NCBI RefSeq assembly: GCF_009928525.1
Contig: NZ_JAABOK010000004.1
Span: 62,001 to 126,000 of the forward strand
From: Chitinophaga solisilvae
GTDB taxonomy: Bacteria > Bacteroidota > Bacteroidia > Chitinophagales > Chitinophagaceae
Length of the DNA: 64,000 bases
Reading direction: 5' to 3'
Part shown: in pieces, positions 1 through 9,486 of the stretch
Layout: each line of letters opens with the position of its first letter
How positions within the stretch are numbered: the first letter of the stretch is position 1
The notes under the pieces: model-generated
The model's input: only the letters and a program-made list of their open reading frames with translations
Databases searched by the model: none
Told to the model about the DNA's origin: nothing
Translations under genes and position numbers: made by a program

Positions 1-550
1 AGAAGCCATTGAGTGGGGCGTAACAGGCCCCGGGCTGCGTGCCTGCGGCCTGGAATGGGATATGCGCAAGAAAAGGCCATATGGAGGCTATGAAAACTTT
101 GCTTTCGAGGTCCCGGTCGCTGACAACGGAGATTGTTACGACCGCGCGGTAGTACGGGTGGAAGAAATGCGGCAAAGTCTGCGCATCATCCAGCAGTGCC
201 TGGAATATATGCCGGAAGGAGATTTTAAGTCGCACCACCCGCTTGCTACCCCGCCTGTGAAACAAAATACCATGCAGGATATCGAAACACTCATACACCA
301 TTTCCTGAACGTAAGCTGGGGCCCCGTTATCCCCGCCGGCGAAGCCATGAGCTGCACAGAAGCCACCAAAGGCTGGAACAGCTACTACCTCGTCAGCGAT
401 GGCAACACCGCCGCTTACCGCACACGCATCCGTACCCCGTCATTCCCCCACATGCAGATGATACCGCTGATCAGCCGCGGATACACCGTGGCAGATCTGC
501 TCTCCATACTGGGTGGCATGGACTACGTACTGGCAGATATTGACCGATAA
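1..550 (+). CDS. nuoD: NADH-quinone oxidoreductase subunit D, 3' end only
   Basis: This is the C-terminal part of the 49-kDa subunit of respiratory complex I, a peripheral-arm protein that helps form the quinone-binding site. The reading frame is open from base 2, so the gene begins upstream of the window. Visible family signatures are [18 protein letters not shown], followed by [31 protein letters not shown] and, at the end, a [15 protein letters not shown] segment ending in a DYVLADIDR tail. The next gene, nuoE, starts 9 bases after the stop, so the two are surely co-transcribed. Nothing suggests damage; the truncation is only the window edge. Confidence 0.96.
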   Translation, partial: EAIEWGVTGPGLRACGLEWDMRKKRPYGGYENFAFEVPVADNGDCYDRAVVRVEEMRQSLRIIQQCLEYMPEGDFKSHHPLATPPVKQNTMQDIETLIHHFLNVSWGPVIPAGEAMSCTEATKGWNSYYLVSDGNTAAYRTRIRTPSFPHMQMIPLISRGYTVADLLSILGGMDYVLADIDR

Positions 551-559
551 TCATTACAT

Positions 560-1024
560 ATGTTATCAGCTATCGAAATAGAAAAAATTACGCATGAACT
601 GCAGCACGTCCCGGTTAAAAAGGCCGCCTGCATTGAAGCATTGAAAATAGTTCAGCAGCAGCGCCGGTGGGTATCTGACGAAAGTGTGGCAGACATTGCG
701 CAGATACTGGAGATGAGCGCTGCAGAAGTGGACAGCGTGGCCACCTTCTACAACCTCATCTTCCGGCGCCCTGTTGGCAGACATGTCATCCTCCTGTGCG
801 ACAGCATCAGCTGTTACGTCATGGGCTATACGAAAATACTGGACAGGCTGACCTCCCTGCTTAACATCCGCTACGGACAAACCACACCAGACGAACGTTT
901 CACCCTGCTGCCCAACGCCTGCCTCGGTACCTGCGACCATGCACCCGCCCTGATGATCGACGAAGACCTCTACCGCGACATCACGGAACAGGACGTGGAG
1001 TCCATTCTGGACAGGTACCCCTGA
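560..1024 (+). CDS. nuoE: NADH-quinone oxidoreductase subunit E (24-kDa, 2Fe-2S)
   Basis: A 154-residue subunit of the NADH-oxidising module of complex I. It carries the N1a-type [2Fe-2S] cluster: the four ligands are visible as C80-x4-C85 and C121-x3-C125 (CDSISC and CLGTC). The N-terminal helical part contains the family's VATFYNLI segment. It lies between nuoD and nuoF in the standard order and would dock on NuoF. The gap to nuoF is unusually long (194 bases) because a decayed inverted repeat sits there. Length is normal for the family. Confidence 0.95.
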   Translation: MLSAIEIEKITHELQHVPVKKAACIEALKIVQQQRRWVSDESVADIAQILEMSAAEVDSVATFYNLIFRRPVGRHVILLCDSISCYVMGYTKILDRLTSLLNIRYGQTTPDERFTLLPNACLGTCDHAPALMIDEDLYRDITEQDVESILDRYP

Positions 1025-1033
1025 ATTATTTGA

Positions 1034-1191
1034 TTATTTGAGATTTTACAGGAGCGAAGACAAAAGCGCAGACAGCAGCGAGACGAGATGTAAGCGTAAG
1101 TTCTCAGATAATAAAATGAAAAAATCTTGAATGAATTTTTTTTATAGCAGAGATAATTATAAAAATCCGGCACCGGTAAAATCTCAAATAA
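1034..1191. repeat. Intergenic inverted repeat 1 (TTTGAGA arm type, decayed core)
   Basis: Between nuoE and nuoF, TTATTTGAGATTTTAC (1034-1049) is matched by its exact reverse complement at 1176-1191; weaker AT-rich complementarity continues outward. The intervening ~125 bases are not self-complementary, but the left half holds the purine-rich GGAGCGAAGAC...AAGCGCAGAC type of sequence that forms the cores of the other copies. I read it as a degraded member of the family found again at 18421, 23208, 27905, 32905 and 38191. Confidence 0.7.
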
Positions 1192-1218
1192 CAAAATAAT
1201 AAAATAAAAAAATATAAG

Positions 1219-2499
1219 ATGAAGGAGCGCCCGCTTACACAATACATTCCTGATTCCGGAACATTGCATCTCCGGGAATATGAGGCCGTGGGTGGGTATG
1301 CGGCCCTGCGTAAGGTGTTACGGGAAATGACGCCGGCAGAAGTGACAGCACTGGTAAAAGACGCTAACTTAAAAGGACGCGGAGGCGCAGGCTTCAGTAC
1401 AGGAATGAAATGGAGTTTTGTGCCGATGGATGTGCCTGGACCCAGATACCTCGTAGCGAATGCTGATGAAATGGAACCTGGAACATTCAAGGACCGCTGG
1501 CTGCTGGAAGGGAATCCGCATCAGCTGCTGGAAGGAATGATTATTTCAGCCTATGCCATTCAGGCTACAGAGGCTTTCGTGTTCCTGCGATGGGCATATA
1601 AATATGCGGCGCATGAAATGCGCAGGGCTATTGCAGATGCCTACATGGCTGGTTATCTCGGTAAAAATATTTTAGGAAAGGATTTTAATCTGGAGATGCA
1701 GCTGCACACTGGTGTAGGAAGATATATGTGCGGAGAAGAAACAGCCCTCCTGAATTCACTGGAAGGCAAACGCGCGACCCCCCGCGCCAAACCGCCGTTC
1801 CCACAGGTGAGCGGTCTCTTTGGCAGACCCACCATCGTGAATAATGTGGAAACCCTCAGCTGGATGCCGCATATCGTTAATAACGGTCCGGAGTGGTTCA
1901 AATCCCTGAGCTATACCGGTGACGGGGGTACGAAAATCTATGGTGTCAGTGGTAAAGTAAATAAACCCGGCGCCTGGGAACTGCCCATGGGCGTTACCAT
2001 GCGCGAGCTGCTGGAAGAACATGCCGGTGGTATGAAAAACGGCTACCGCTTTCGCGGCGCACTGCCAGGCGGCGCATCTACCGATTTTTTAACAGATGCC
2101 CACCTGGATGTAAAAATGGATTTCGCCGGCGTAGCTGCTGCCGGCAGCAGGCTGGGAACAGGCACGATGGTCGTGCTGGACGATCACACCTGCCCCGTAG
2201 GTTTCGTACATAACCTGGAACATTTTTTTGCACAGGAGTCCTGCGGCTTCTGCACTCCCTGCAGGGAAGGTCTTCCCTGGACAGAAAAGATTTTATTGTC
2301 GCTGGAAAAAGGTACCGGCACCATGGCGGATATAGAACAGCTGGATATGCATACCCGCCTGCTGGGACCCGGTAATACCTTCTGCGCGCTGGCGCCGGGA
2401 GCTATGGAACCCTTGCAGAGTGCACTGAAATATTTCAGAGACGATTTTGAACAACATGTCAAAGAAAAAAAATGCCCTTATGCCCATCATTCACATTGA
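1219..2499 (+). CDS. nuoF: NADH-quinone oxidoreductase subunit F (51-kDa, FMN and 4Fe-4S)
   Basis: The 426-residue NADH-binding flavoprotein of complex I: it takes hydride from NADH onto FMN and passes electrons to the N3 [4Fe-4S] cluster. The glycine-rich flavin/NADH loop KGRGGAGFSTGMKW starts near residue 52, ADEMEPGTFKDR follows, and the cluster ligands are C342, C345, C348 (ESCGFCTPCREG) and C389. The start ATG at 1219 gives the expected N terminus. The last 44 bases overlap the start of nuoG in another frame, indicating translational coupling. Confidence 0.96.
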   Translation: MKERPLTQYIPDSGTLHLREYEAVGGYAALRKVLREMTPAEVTALVKDANLKGRGGAGFSTGMKWSFVPMDVPGPRYLVANADEMEPGTFKDRWLLEGNPHQLLEGMIISAYAIQATEAFVFLRWAYKYAAHEMRRAIADAYMAGYLGKNILGKDFNLEMQLHTGVGRYMCGEETALLNSLEGKRATPRAKPPFPQVSGLFGRPTIVNNVETLSWMPHIVNNGPEWFKSLSYTGDGGTKIYGVSGKVNKPGAWELPMGVTMRELLEEHAGGMKNGYRFRGALPGGASTDFLTDAHLDVKMDFAGVAAAGSRLGTGTMVVLDDHTCPVGFVHNLEHFFAQESCGFCTPCREGLPWTEKILLSLEKGTGTMADIEQLDMHTRLLGPGNTFCALAPGAMEPLQSALKYFRDDFEQHVKEKKCPYAHHSH

Positions 2500-5173
2500 T
2501 AATAAACCATACGAAGTAAAGGACGGCAAAAACCTGCTGGAAGCGGTGCTGTCCCTGGGCTTTAACCTGCCCTACTTCTGCTGGCATCCGGCCCTGGGGT
2601 CGGTGGGGGCCTGCCGCCAGTGCGCTGTAAAAGCCTTCCGGGATGAGCAGGATACGAAAGGCAGGCTGGTCATGGCCTGTATGGAACCGGTACGGGATAA
2701 TATGCGTATATCCATTGCCGATAGTGATGCCGCCGGATTCAGGAAACATGTTATCGGATGGCTCATGACCAATCACCCGCATGACTGCGCCGTTTGCGAT
2801 GAAGGCGGATCCTGCCACCTGCAGGACATGACGGTGATGACGGGGCATAACTACCGGGATTATCATTTTACCAAACGCACCTATAACAATCAATACCTCG
2901 GGCCGTTTCTCAACCATGAAATGAACCGCTGTATCCAATGCTACCGCTGTGTGCGATTTTATAAGGATTTTGCAGGAGGGAAGGACCTGGATGTTTTCGC
3001 TGCCCATAACCATGTGTACTTCGGCCGGCAGCAGGATGGCACGCTGGAAAGTGAGTTCAGCGGCAACCTCGCAGAGATCTGCCCTACCGGCGTTTTCACC
3101 GATAAAACCCTGAAACAGCACTATACCCGCAAATGGGATCTCACCACCGCGCCCTCCATCTGTCAGGGCTGCGGACTGGGATGTAATATCATCGCCGGTG
3201 AACGCTATGGCTCGCTGAGACAGATTACCAACCGCTACAACGGTGATGTAAACGGCTACTTCCTGTGCGACCGCGGCCGGTACGGGTATGAATTTGTGAA
3301 TAGTAAAGAACGTATTACGGAACCGCTGGTACGGCATTATCCGGGTGATGCCGCCAACGGGCAACCGGTGTTGCATCACGTACGCAACCGCATGAAGGCC
3401 GGAAAAGTAATCGGCATCGGTTCCCCACGCGCTTCGCTGGAATCCAACTACGCCCTGAAAGAGCTGGTAGGAGCGGAGCATTTCTATCTCGGTATCTCAG
3501 AGAATGATCATGAACTGGTATCTCTCATGCTGAAGATATTACAGCAGGGACCCGTTAGGGCAGCTACCATGCAGGAGGCCGCTGCGGCTGATGCCGTGCT
3601 GATTCTGGGGGAAGACCTGACCAATACCGCACCCATGCTGGCTTTGTCTGTACGGCAGGCAGTACGCCGCATCCCGGTGCAGGAAGTTGTCAGCAGTATT
3701 CATATGCCCGCCTGGCAGGATGCTGCCGTGCGGGAGGCTGTACAGGAAAGCAAAGGTCCGTTGTTTATTCTCAATGTGCTGGAAACAAAACTGGATGAAC
3801 TGGCTGCCGGCGCCTATCATACTGCACCGGACAACATAGCGCGTATAGGCTTCGCCGTTAGTCATCTGCTGAGTGGCCAGGTGCCGGAAGTAACAGGAAT
3901 GTCGGACGAAGGAAAAGCGGCTGCGCAAAAAATTGCAGCAGCGCTGAAAGCGGCGAAGAACCCGCTGATTATCGCCGGTTACAGCAGCTGCAATGAAGCC
4001 GTGATAAAGGCTGCCGCCAACGTCGCCTGGGCGCTGAAGGAACAGGGCATCGATGCTATGCTGTCTTTCACCGTACCAGAATGCAACAGCATGGGCCTTG
4101 AAATGCTGGGAGGCCACCGGCTGGATTCTGCGATCGACGAAGTCATGAATGGCAACGCTGCTACGGTCATCATCCTCGAAAATGATCTGTACAGAAGAAT
4201 GGATCAGCATACGGCCAATCATTTTTTTGATCGCTGTAAAGATGTTATCCTGCTGGATCATCTGTTTAATGCTACCGCGGAAAGAGCTAATATATTACTT
4301 CCGGCTGCCACATTCGCGGAAGCGGATGGTACGCTGGTCAGCAACGAAGGCCGCGCACAACGCTTCCTGCAGGTATTTACAGCCGCCGGCAGTATGCAGG
4401 AGAGCTGGCGCTGGCTGCTGCAGATAGCCACGCTGAATGGCCACCCTGTGTTGCAACATCTCGCTCATCTGGATGATATAGTAGTTGCTATACAGCAACG
4501 TTACCCGGTATTTACTGGCATTGAGTCGCTGACGCCGCCGGCGGATTTCAGGATGGCCGGACAAAAGATCCCCCGCGAAACCCACCGCTACAGCGGCCGT
4601 ACAGCTATGCAGGCCAACCTGCATGTAAGCGAGCCTAAGCCTCCGGAGGATGAAGATACCGCCCTGTCTTTCACCATGGAGGGCTACCGCGGAGAACCGC
4701 CATCTTCTGTCATCCCCTTCTTCTGGGCGCCGGGGTGGAACTCTGTGCAGTCTGTCAACAAATACCAGGTGGAAACGGGCGGCCCGCTGCATGGCGGTAA
4801 CCCGGGTAAACGACTGATTGAACCTAAAGTAAACGCACAAACGAAATTCTATATGGAGGCGCCGCAACCCTTCCTGCCGCTCAGCGGCCACCTGCTGCTG
4901 GTGCCCGTGTATCATATCTTCGGATCAGAAGAACTGAGCGTGCATACCCCCGGTATTGCGGAACGTATGCCCGCGCCATATATTATGCTGCACAGCGAAG
5001 ATGCCAGACGATTCCAGGTGACGGAAGGGCATCTGCTGTACTTTACGGACAAAGGACATCAGTACGCGCTGCCGGTGATTATCAATGATAAACTGCAGAA
5101 AGGCGCGGCAGGTATTCCTGTCGGACTACCACACATGCAGGTTGCAGAAGCGCCGCAGCTGGTTAAAATATAA
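2456..5173 (+). CDS. nuoG: NADH-quinone oxidoreductase subunit G (75-kDa, multiple Fe-S clusters)
   Basis: Large Fe-S subunit (905 residues from ATG 2456) of the complex I peripheral arm. In order: a 2Fe-2S ferredoxin-like domain with C42, C53, C56 and C75; the His-Cys 4Fe-4S segment H107-x3-C111-x2-C114-x5-C120; a second 4Fe-4S segment RCIQCYRCVRF ending at a CPTG; then CQGCGLGC...C (about residues 235-270), which would bind the extra N7 cluster present only in some bacteria, and a long molybdopterin-oxidoreductase-like domain. A TTG at 2447 and an ATG at 2480 are alternative starts in the same frame; all overlap nuoF. The stop is 5 bases before nuoH. Confidence 0.95.
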   Translation: MSKKKNALMPIIHIDNKPYEVKDGKNLLEAVLSLGFNLPYFCWHPALGSVGACRQCAVKAFRDEQDTKGRLVMACMEPVRDNMRISIADSDAAGFRKHVIGWLMTNHPHDCAVCDEGGSCHLQDMTVMTGHNYRDYHFTKRTYNNQYLGPFLNHEMNRCIQCYRCVRFYKDFAGGKDLDVFAAHNHVYFGRQQDGTLESEFSGNLAEICPTGVFTDKTLKQHYTRKWDLTTAPSICQGCGLGCNIIAGERYGSLRQITNRYNGDVNGYFLCDRGRYGYEFVNSKERITEPLVRHYPGDAANGQPVLHHVRNRMKAGKVIGIGSPRASLESNYALKELVGAEHFYLGISENDHELVSLMLKILQQGPVRAATMQEAAAADAVLILGEDLTNTAPMLALSVRQAVRRIPVQEVVSSIHMPAWQDAAVREAVQESKGPLFILNVLETKLDELAAGAYHTAPDNIARIGFAVSHLLSGQVPEVTGMSDEGKAAAQKIAAALKAAKNPLIIAGYSSCNEAVIKAAANVAWALKEQGIDAMLSFTVPECNSMGLEMLGGHRLDSAIDEVMNGNAATVIILENDLYRRMDQHTANHFFDRCKDVILLDHLFNATAERANILLPAATFAEADGTLVSNEGRAQRFLQVFTAAGSMQESWRWLLQIATLNGHPVLQHLAHLDDIVVAIQQRYPVFTGIESLTPPADFRMAGQKIPRETHRYSGRTAMQANLHVSEPKPPEDEDTALSFTMEGYRGEPPSSVIPFFWAPGWNSVQSVNKYQVETGGPLHGGNPGKRLIEPKVNAQTKFYMEAPQPFLPLSGHLLLVPVYHIFGSEELSVHTPGIAERMPAPYIMLHSEDARRFQVTEGHLLYFTDKGHQYALPVIINDKLQKGAAGIPVGLPHMQVAEAPQLVKI

Positions 5174-5178
5174 GTATC

Positions 5179-6132
5179 ATGACAAACCCATGGTGGATTA
5201 TAGGAGGAGTACTCTTTGTACTGCTGAATGCCGCAGCTGGACTGATCTGGCTGGAACGCAGGATGCTGGCCCTGTGGCAGGACCGGTACGGTCCTAACAG
5301 GGCAGGCCCGTTCGGCATCCTCATCGTTCTCGCGGATACGCTGAAACTCTTCTTCAAGGAAGACTGGATACCTCCGTTTGCCGATAAGGTAGTATTTGTA
5401 TTCGCTCCGGCTGTAGTGGCGGCGAGCGTGCTGATGAGCTTTGTGATAGTGCCTTTTGCACCAGGCATCGTTGTCAGCGATATGAACATCGGTATCCTGT
5501 TCTTTCTGGCTATGTCTTCCCTGGGCGTATACAGCATTGTGCTGGGCGGCTGGGCTTCCAACAATAAGTATGCGTTGCTGGGCGCAATGCGCGGCGCTTC
5601 GCAGATGATAAGCTATGAAGTATTTATGGGGCTGGCGCTGATGGGCGTAGTGGTCATGAGTGGTTCTTTCAACCTGAGCGTTATTGTGGAAGCGCAGAAA
5701 AATGTATGGTTTATATTTCCGCAACTCATCGGATTTGTGATATTCCTGATTGCCGGTATTGCAGAAACACACCGTCTGCCGTTTGATATACCGGAAGCGG
5801 AAAGCGAGCTGGTGGCGGGCTTTCACTCGGAATATTCGGGGATGAAATTCGGTATGTTCTTCATCGGCGAATATCTGGGCATCACCCTGATATCAGCTAT
5901 GGTGGTGGTACTTTATTTCGGCGGATGGCTAGGGCCATCCTTCCTGCCACCGGTGATCTGGTTCGTCATCAAAACATTCGCCTTCATTATGCTGTTCATC
6001 CTGCTGCGTGCTTCCATGCCACGCCCGCGCTATGATCAGCTGATGGAGTACGGCTGGAAGGTACTCTTCCCTTTATCGCTGCTGAACCTGATGGTAACAG
6101 CTGCTATTAAACTATGGCTCAGCACTCACTAA
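5179..6132 (+). CDS. nuoH: NADH-quinone oxidoreductase subunit H
   Basis: A 317-residue integral membrane subunit linking the peripheral arm of complex I to the proton-pumping arm and forming part of the quinone chamber. Multiple hydrophobic segments are evident from residue 5 onward. Diagnostic stretches are LIWLERRMLALWQDRYGPNR near the N terminus and the acidic loop ETHRLPFDIPEAESELVAGF with HSEYSGMKF, which lines the quinone site. Located between nuoG (5-base gap) and nuoI. Nothing unusual. Confidence 0.96.
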   Translation: MTNPWWIIGGVLFVLLNAAAGLIWLERRMLALWQDRYGPNRAGPFGILIVLADTLKLFFKEDWIPPFADKVVFVFAPAVVAASVLMSFVIVPFAPGIVVSDMNIGILFFLAMSSLGVYSIVLGGWASNNKYALLGAMRGASQMISYEVFMGLALMGVVVMSGSFNLSVIVEAQKNVWFIFPQLIGFVIFLIAGIAETHRLPFDIPEAESELVAGFHSEYSGMKFGMFFIGEYLGITLISAMVVVLYFGGWLGPSFLPPVIWFVIKTFAFIMLFILLRASMPRPRYDQLMEYGWKVLFPLSLLNLMVTAAIKLWLSTH

Positions 6133-6170
6133 GTAGTCAAATAAATAATAAATAACTAAATCTCAATTAT

Positions 6171-6686
6171 ATGTTTAGTCTGTTGCGCAGTATGTGGCTT
6201 ATTTTCCTGCACATGTTCCACAAGCGGGATACGTACCAGTATCCGGAGCAGAAAGCACCGCTGCCGGCCCGCTGGCGTGGCCGTATTGCCCTTACCCGTG
6301 ATCCTGACGGAGAAGAACGTTGTGTAGGTTGTTATCTCTGCGCTGCTGCCTGTCCGGTAGACTGTATCTCGCTGCAGGCTACGGAAGACGAGCACGGACG
6401 CAGGTATCCTGAATTCTTCCGGATCAACTTCTCCCGCTGTATCTTCTGCGGATTCTGTGAAGAAGCCTGTCCTACCTACGCGATTCAGTTATTGCCGGAC
6501 TTCGAAATGGCGGAGTACAACCGCCAGAACCTGGTGTATGAAAAGCATGACCTGCTCATCAACAGCCAGGGAAAATATCCGGGATACAATTATTACAAAA
6601 TAGCTGGTCTGGCCATCCATAACAAAGACAAAGGCGATGCGCAGCACGAAGAGCCACCGGTAGATATTAAAAGTCTGTTACCATAA
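6171..6686 (+). CDS. nuoI: NADH-quinone oxidoreductase subunit I (two 4Fe-4S clusters)
   Basis: A 171-residue ferredoxin-type subunit that carries clusters N6a and N6b and delivers electrons toward N2 and quinone. Both ligand sets are intact: C51-x2-C54-x2-C57-x3-CP and C90-x2-C93-x2-C96-x3-CP, separated by the usual spacer. The N terminus has the amphipathic membrane-anchoring segment ([25 protein letters not shown]) expected of bacterial NuoI. It sits in the standard H-I-J order with a 38-base AT-rich gap before it. Confidence 0.96.
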   Translation: MFSLLRSMWLIFLHMFHKRDTYQYPEQKAPLPARWRGRIALTRDPDGEERCVGCYLCAAACPVDCISLQATEDEHGRRYPEFFRINFSRCIFCGFCEEACPTYAIQLLPDFEMAEYNRQNLVYEKHDLLINSQGKYPGYNYYKIAGLAIHNKDKGDAQHEEPPVDIKSLLP

Positions 6687-6696
6687 AATAAAGATC

Positions 6697-7224
6697 ATGG
6701 ATGCCACATTTTTCATTGCCGCCGGAATAGCCGTTCTCGCTACATTGCGTGTAATCACCAGTTACAATATCATGCATGCCTTGCTGTACCTGGTAGTATC
6801 GCTGCTGGCGGTGGCGGTCGTGATTTATGTTTATGGTGCGCCATTTATGGCCGTGCTGGAGATTATTATCTATGCCGGCGCTATTATGGTACTGATTATA
6901 TTTTTTGTAATGATGCTCAACCTCGGGCTGGAAACATCAGAGCATGAGAAGGCATGGCTGCGCCCGCGGATCTGGATTATTCCGGGCATTCTGTGTTTAA
7001 TACTGCTGGGAGAAATGTTATTCCTGATTATACAGAACAGGCAACCGGCCGGAAATATTCAGGTGGTGGAGCCGAAAGCCGTGGGTATGGCGCTTTTCGG
7101 GCCGTACATCATCGCGGTGGAACTCACCGGCATATTGCTGATGGCAGGTATCGTAGGCGCTTATCACCTGGGCCGTCAGCAGAAAAAGATATCGCATCGT
7201 TTTCTTGAAAATTTTGAGTTATGA
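6697..7224 (+). CDS. nuoJ: NADH-quinone oxidoreductase subunit J
   Basis: A 175-residue membrane subunit of complex I with about five transmembrane helices. The segment [29 protein letters not shown] is the conserved third helix region of NuoJ. Its stop overlaps the nuoK start by four bases (ATGA), so the two are translationally coupled. No anomalies. Confidence 0.94.
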   Translation: MDATFFIAAGIAVLATLRVITSYNIMHALLYLVVSLLAVAVVIYVYGAPFMAVLEIIIYAGAIMVLIIFFVMMLNLGLETSEHEKAWLRPRIWIIPGILCLILLGEMLFLIIQNRQPAGNIQVVEPKAVGMALFGPYIIAVELTGILLMAGIVGAYHLGRQQKKISHRFLENFEL

Positions 7225-7529
7225 ACATGCATCCGACAACCGCAGGCTTATTGCTGGCCGGCATCTTATTCGTGCTGGGGTTAATCAGTGTGCTCATCCG
7301 GCGCAATATCATCTTCATGTTGCTGTCCGTTGAAATCATGCTGAACGCCGCCGGGCTGGCATTTGTGGTGGCTTCCTCTCACTGGGGTACTGCCGACGGG
7401 CAGGTGATGTTCATGTTCATCCTGGCGATGGCTGCGGCGGAAGTCTCGGTGGGCCTGGCGCTCATTCTGCAATTATATCACCAGCTGAGAACACTGGACA
7501 GTGATGAAGCGAATCGTATGCATGGATAA
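7221..7529 (+). CDS. nuoK: NADH-quinone oxidoreductase subunit K
   Basis: A 102-residue, three-helix membrane subunit related to MrpC of Na+/H+ antiporters. The buried glutamates used in proton transfer are visible in [12 protein letters not shown] and in [15 protein letters not shown]. Its ATG overlaps the nuoJ stop codon. It is followed after 37 bases by nuoL. Length and composition are normal. Confidence 0.95.
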   Translation: MNMHPTTAGLLLAGILFVLGLISVLIRRNIIFMLLSVEIMLNAAGLAFVVASSHWGTADGQVMFMFILAMAAAEVSVGLALILQLYHQLRTLDSDEANRMHG

Positions 7530-7566
7530 TATACAGCAAACCTGATCACTCATTAATACATCTGAA

Positions 7567-9459
7567 ATGAATTCCGCGCTGATACCGGCCATTCCATTTT
7601 TAAGTGCATGTATACTCATGCTGGGCTGGAAACGTATAAATCGTACAGCCGTTTCCGTTATCGCCTGCGGAAGCCTGGCGTTGTCGGCACTGATAGCTGT
7701 GGTTGCTGCAGTTCAGGTGGCGCAGCATAATGGCGCGCCGCAGATGCTGCAGGTATGGAACTGGATGCAGGTAGCCGGATTCCGGGCGGGGATAGACTTC
7801 CGGCTGGATGCATTATCGGTTGTATTTGTACTGGTGATTACCATCGTAGGCTTTTTAATACACGTATACGCTACCGCGTATATGCATGATGATGAGGACT
7901 ACAGCCGCTTCTTTGCCTGTATGAACCTGTTTGTAGGCGCCATGCTGGTGCTGGTGATGGCGGATAACCTGGTATTACTGTACCTGGGCTGGGAGGGAGT
8001 AGGCTTATGCAGTTACCTGCTCATCGGCTTCTGGTATAAAGACCCTGCCAACGGCTATGCTGCCCGCAAAGCCTTTATTGTAACGCGTGTAGGCGATACT
8101 GCGATGGCTTTTGCCCTGTTCCTGTTGTATCAGCATACCGGCACCCTCCATATTCAGGGAGTATTGCAGGCAGGCGCACAGCTGTGGGCCAAAGGAGATC
8201 CTGCCGTTACAATGATTGCCCTGCTGCTGCTGGGCGGAGCGGTGGGCAAATCCGCACAGCTGCCGTTACAAACGTGGCTGCCGGATGCCATGGCTGGCCC
8301 TACACCGGTAAGCGCGCTGATACATGCTGCTACCATGGTAACAGCAGGAGTGTATCTGATTGCACGTACGCATACCTTATTTGAACTGGCGCCTGCGGCG
8401 CAGACAGCCACCGCTGTTATCGGTGGTATGACGCTGGTGATAGCCGGCGTCAGCGCGCTGGTACAGACGGATATAAAACGGGTACTGGCCTATTCTACCG
8501 TCAGTCAGATCGGATACATGTTCCTGGCGCTGGGCTGCGGGGCATGGTCTGCCGCTATCTTCCATTTCGTCACACATGCTTTCTTCAAGGCATTGTTGTT
8601 CATGAGTGCAGGCGCTGTTATTGTTGCCTTGCATCATGAACAGGATATGTTTAAGATGGGCGGATTGAAGAAATTGTTACCCGGTGTTTTCTGGGTATTC
8701 CTGATAGGTTCTGCCTCGCTGGCAGCGCTGCCGTTTGTAACGGCAGGCTTCTACAGCAAGGACCAGATCATATGGCTGGCCTGGTCTGCTGCCGGCGGTG
8801 GTACCGGCTATTGGATTACGGCCTTGCTGGGAGCATTGCTCACCGGCATGTATACTTTCCGGATGTTCTTTCTGGTTTTTTACGGAGAAGCCCGCACACA
8901 TGTTCATCACCGGCCCGGCGCACGTATGATGGTACCGCTGTATATACTCGCGGTGCTGTCTACGGTGGCTGGCTTTGTGGAGCTGCCGCATACGCTGGGA
9001 CATGTTACGCTTTTCAGTCACTGGCTGCTGCCGGTATTGCCTGCCGTGCAGGTGGTAACGGAATCTGCTGCGCTGGAATGGACTTCCCAGGCGGTATCTG
9101 CGCTGTTGTCATTTGCAGGTATCGGTATGGCGTATATGTGGGTGATGAAGCATCCGCAGGGGATGCGCGAGTTCCTGGAAATGCCCGCCATTGTATGGCT
9201 GCGCGGCTGCTGGCAACGGGGCTGGGATTTCGATGAAATCTACGATGCATTGCTGGTACGGCCCTTCGTTTTCCTCAGTCAGATAAACAGTAAGGACCTG
9301 GTAGATAAGATATATACAGGACTGGCCCGCGCCATGGAATGGTGCCACAACATGATGGCGCGCACGCAAAGCGGTATTCTGCGGTGGTATATTATGGGAG
9401 TGGTACTGGGTGCAGTAGCTATCCTGTCTGTCTTAATCTGGCGGCTATACGAAATCTGA
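7567..9459 (+). CDS. nuoL: NADH-quinone oxidoreductase subunit L (antiporter-like)
   Basis: At 630 residues this is the distal proton-pumping subunit of complex I, homologous to MrpA antiporters, with roughly 16 membrane helices and a C-terminal extension corresponding to the lateral amphipathic helix. Conserved pieces include YLGWEGVGLCSYLLIGFWY, the discontinuous-helix region QLPLQTWLPDAMAGPTPVSA and LIHAATMVTAGVYLI, and the KRVLAYSTVSQIGYMF loop. Reading frame is intact; nuoM begins 27 bases after the stop. Confidence 0.96.
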   Translation: MNSALIPAIPFLSACILMLGWKRINRTAVSVIACGSLALSALIAVVAAVQVAQHNGAPQMLQVWNWMQVAGFRAGIDFRLDALSVVFVLVITIVGFLIHVYATAYMHDDEDYSRFFACMNLFVGAMLVLVMADNLVLLYLGWEGVGLCSYLLIGFWYKDPANGYAARKAFIVTRVGDTAMAFALFLLYQHTGTLHIQGVLQAGAQLWAKGDPAVTMIALLLLGGAVGKSAQLPLQTWLPDAMAGPTPVSALIHAATMVTAGVYLIARTHTLFELAPAAQTATAVIGGMTLVIAGVSALVQTDIKRVLAYSTVSQIGYMFLALGCGAWSAAIFHFVTHAFFKALLFMSAGAVIVALHHEQDMFKMGGLKKLLPGVFWVFLIGSASLAALPFVTAGFYSKDQIIWLAWSAAGGGTGYWITALLGALLTGMYTFRMFFLVFYGEARTHVHHRPGARMMVPLYILAVLSTVAGFVELPHTLGHVTLFSHWLLPVLPAVQVVTESAALEWTSQAVSALLSFAGIGMAYMWVMKHPQGMREFLEMPAIVWLRGCWQRGWDFDEIYDALLVRPFVFLSQINSKDLVDKIYTGLARAMEWCHNMMARTQSGILRWYIMGVVLGAVAILSVLIWRLYEI

Positions 9460-9486
9460 TAACGTAAACGCATAAATGTTTTTTTC

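Noticed and set aside
3539..4261. 240-codon minus-strand frame inside nuoG
   Set aside because: Antisense to the conserved molybdopterin-like part of NuoG; no support.
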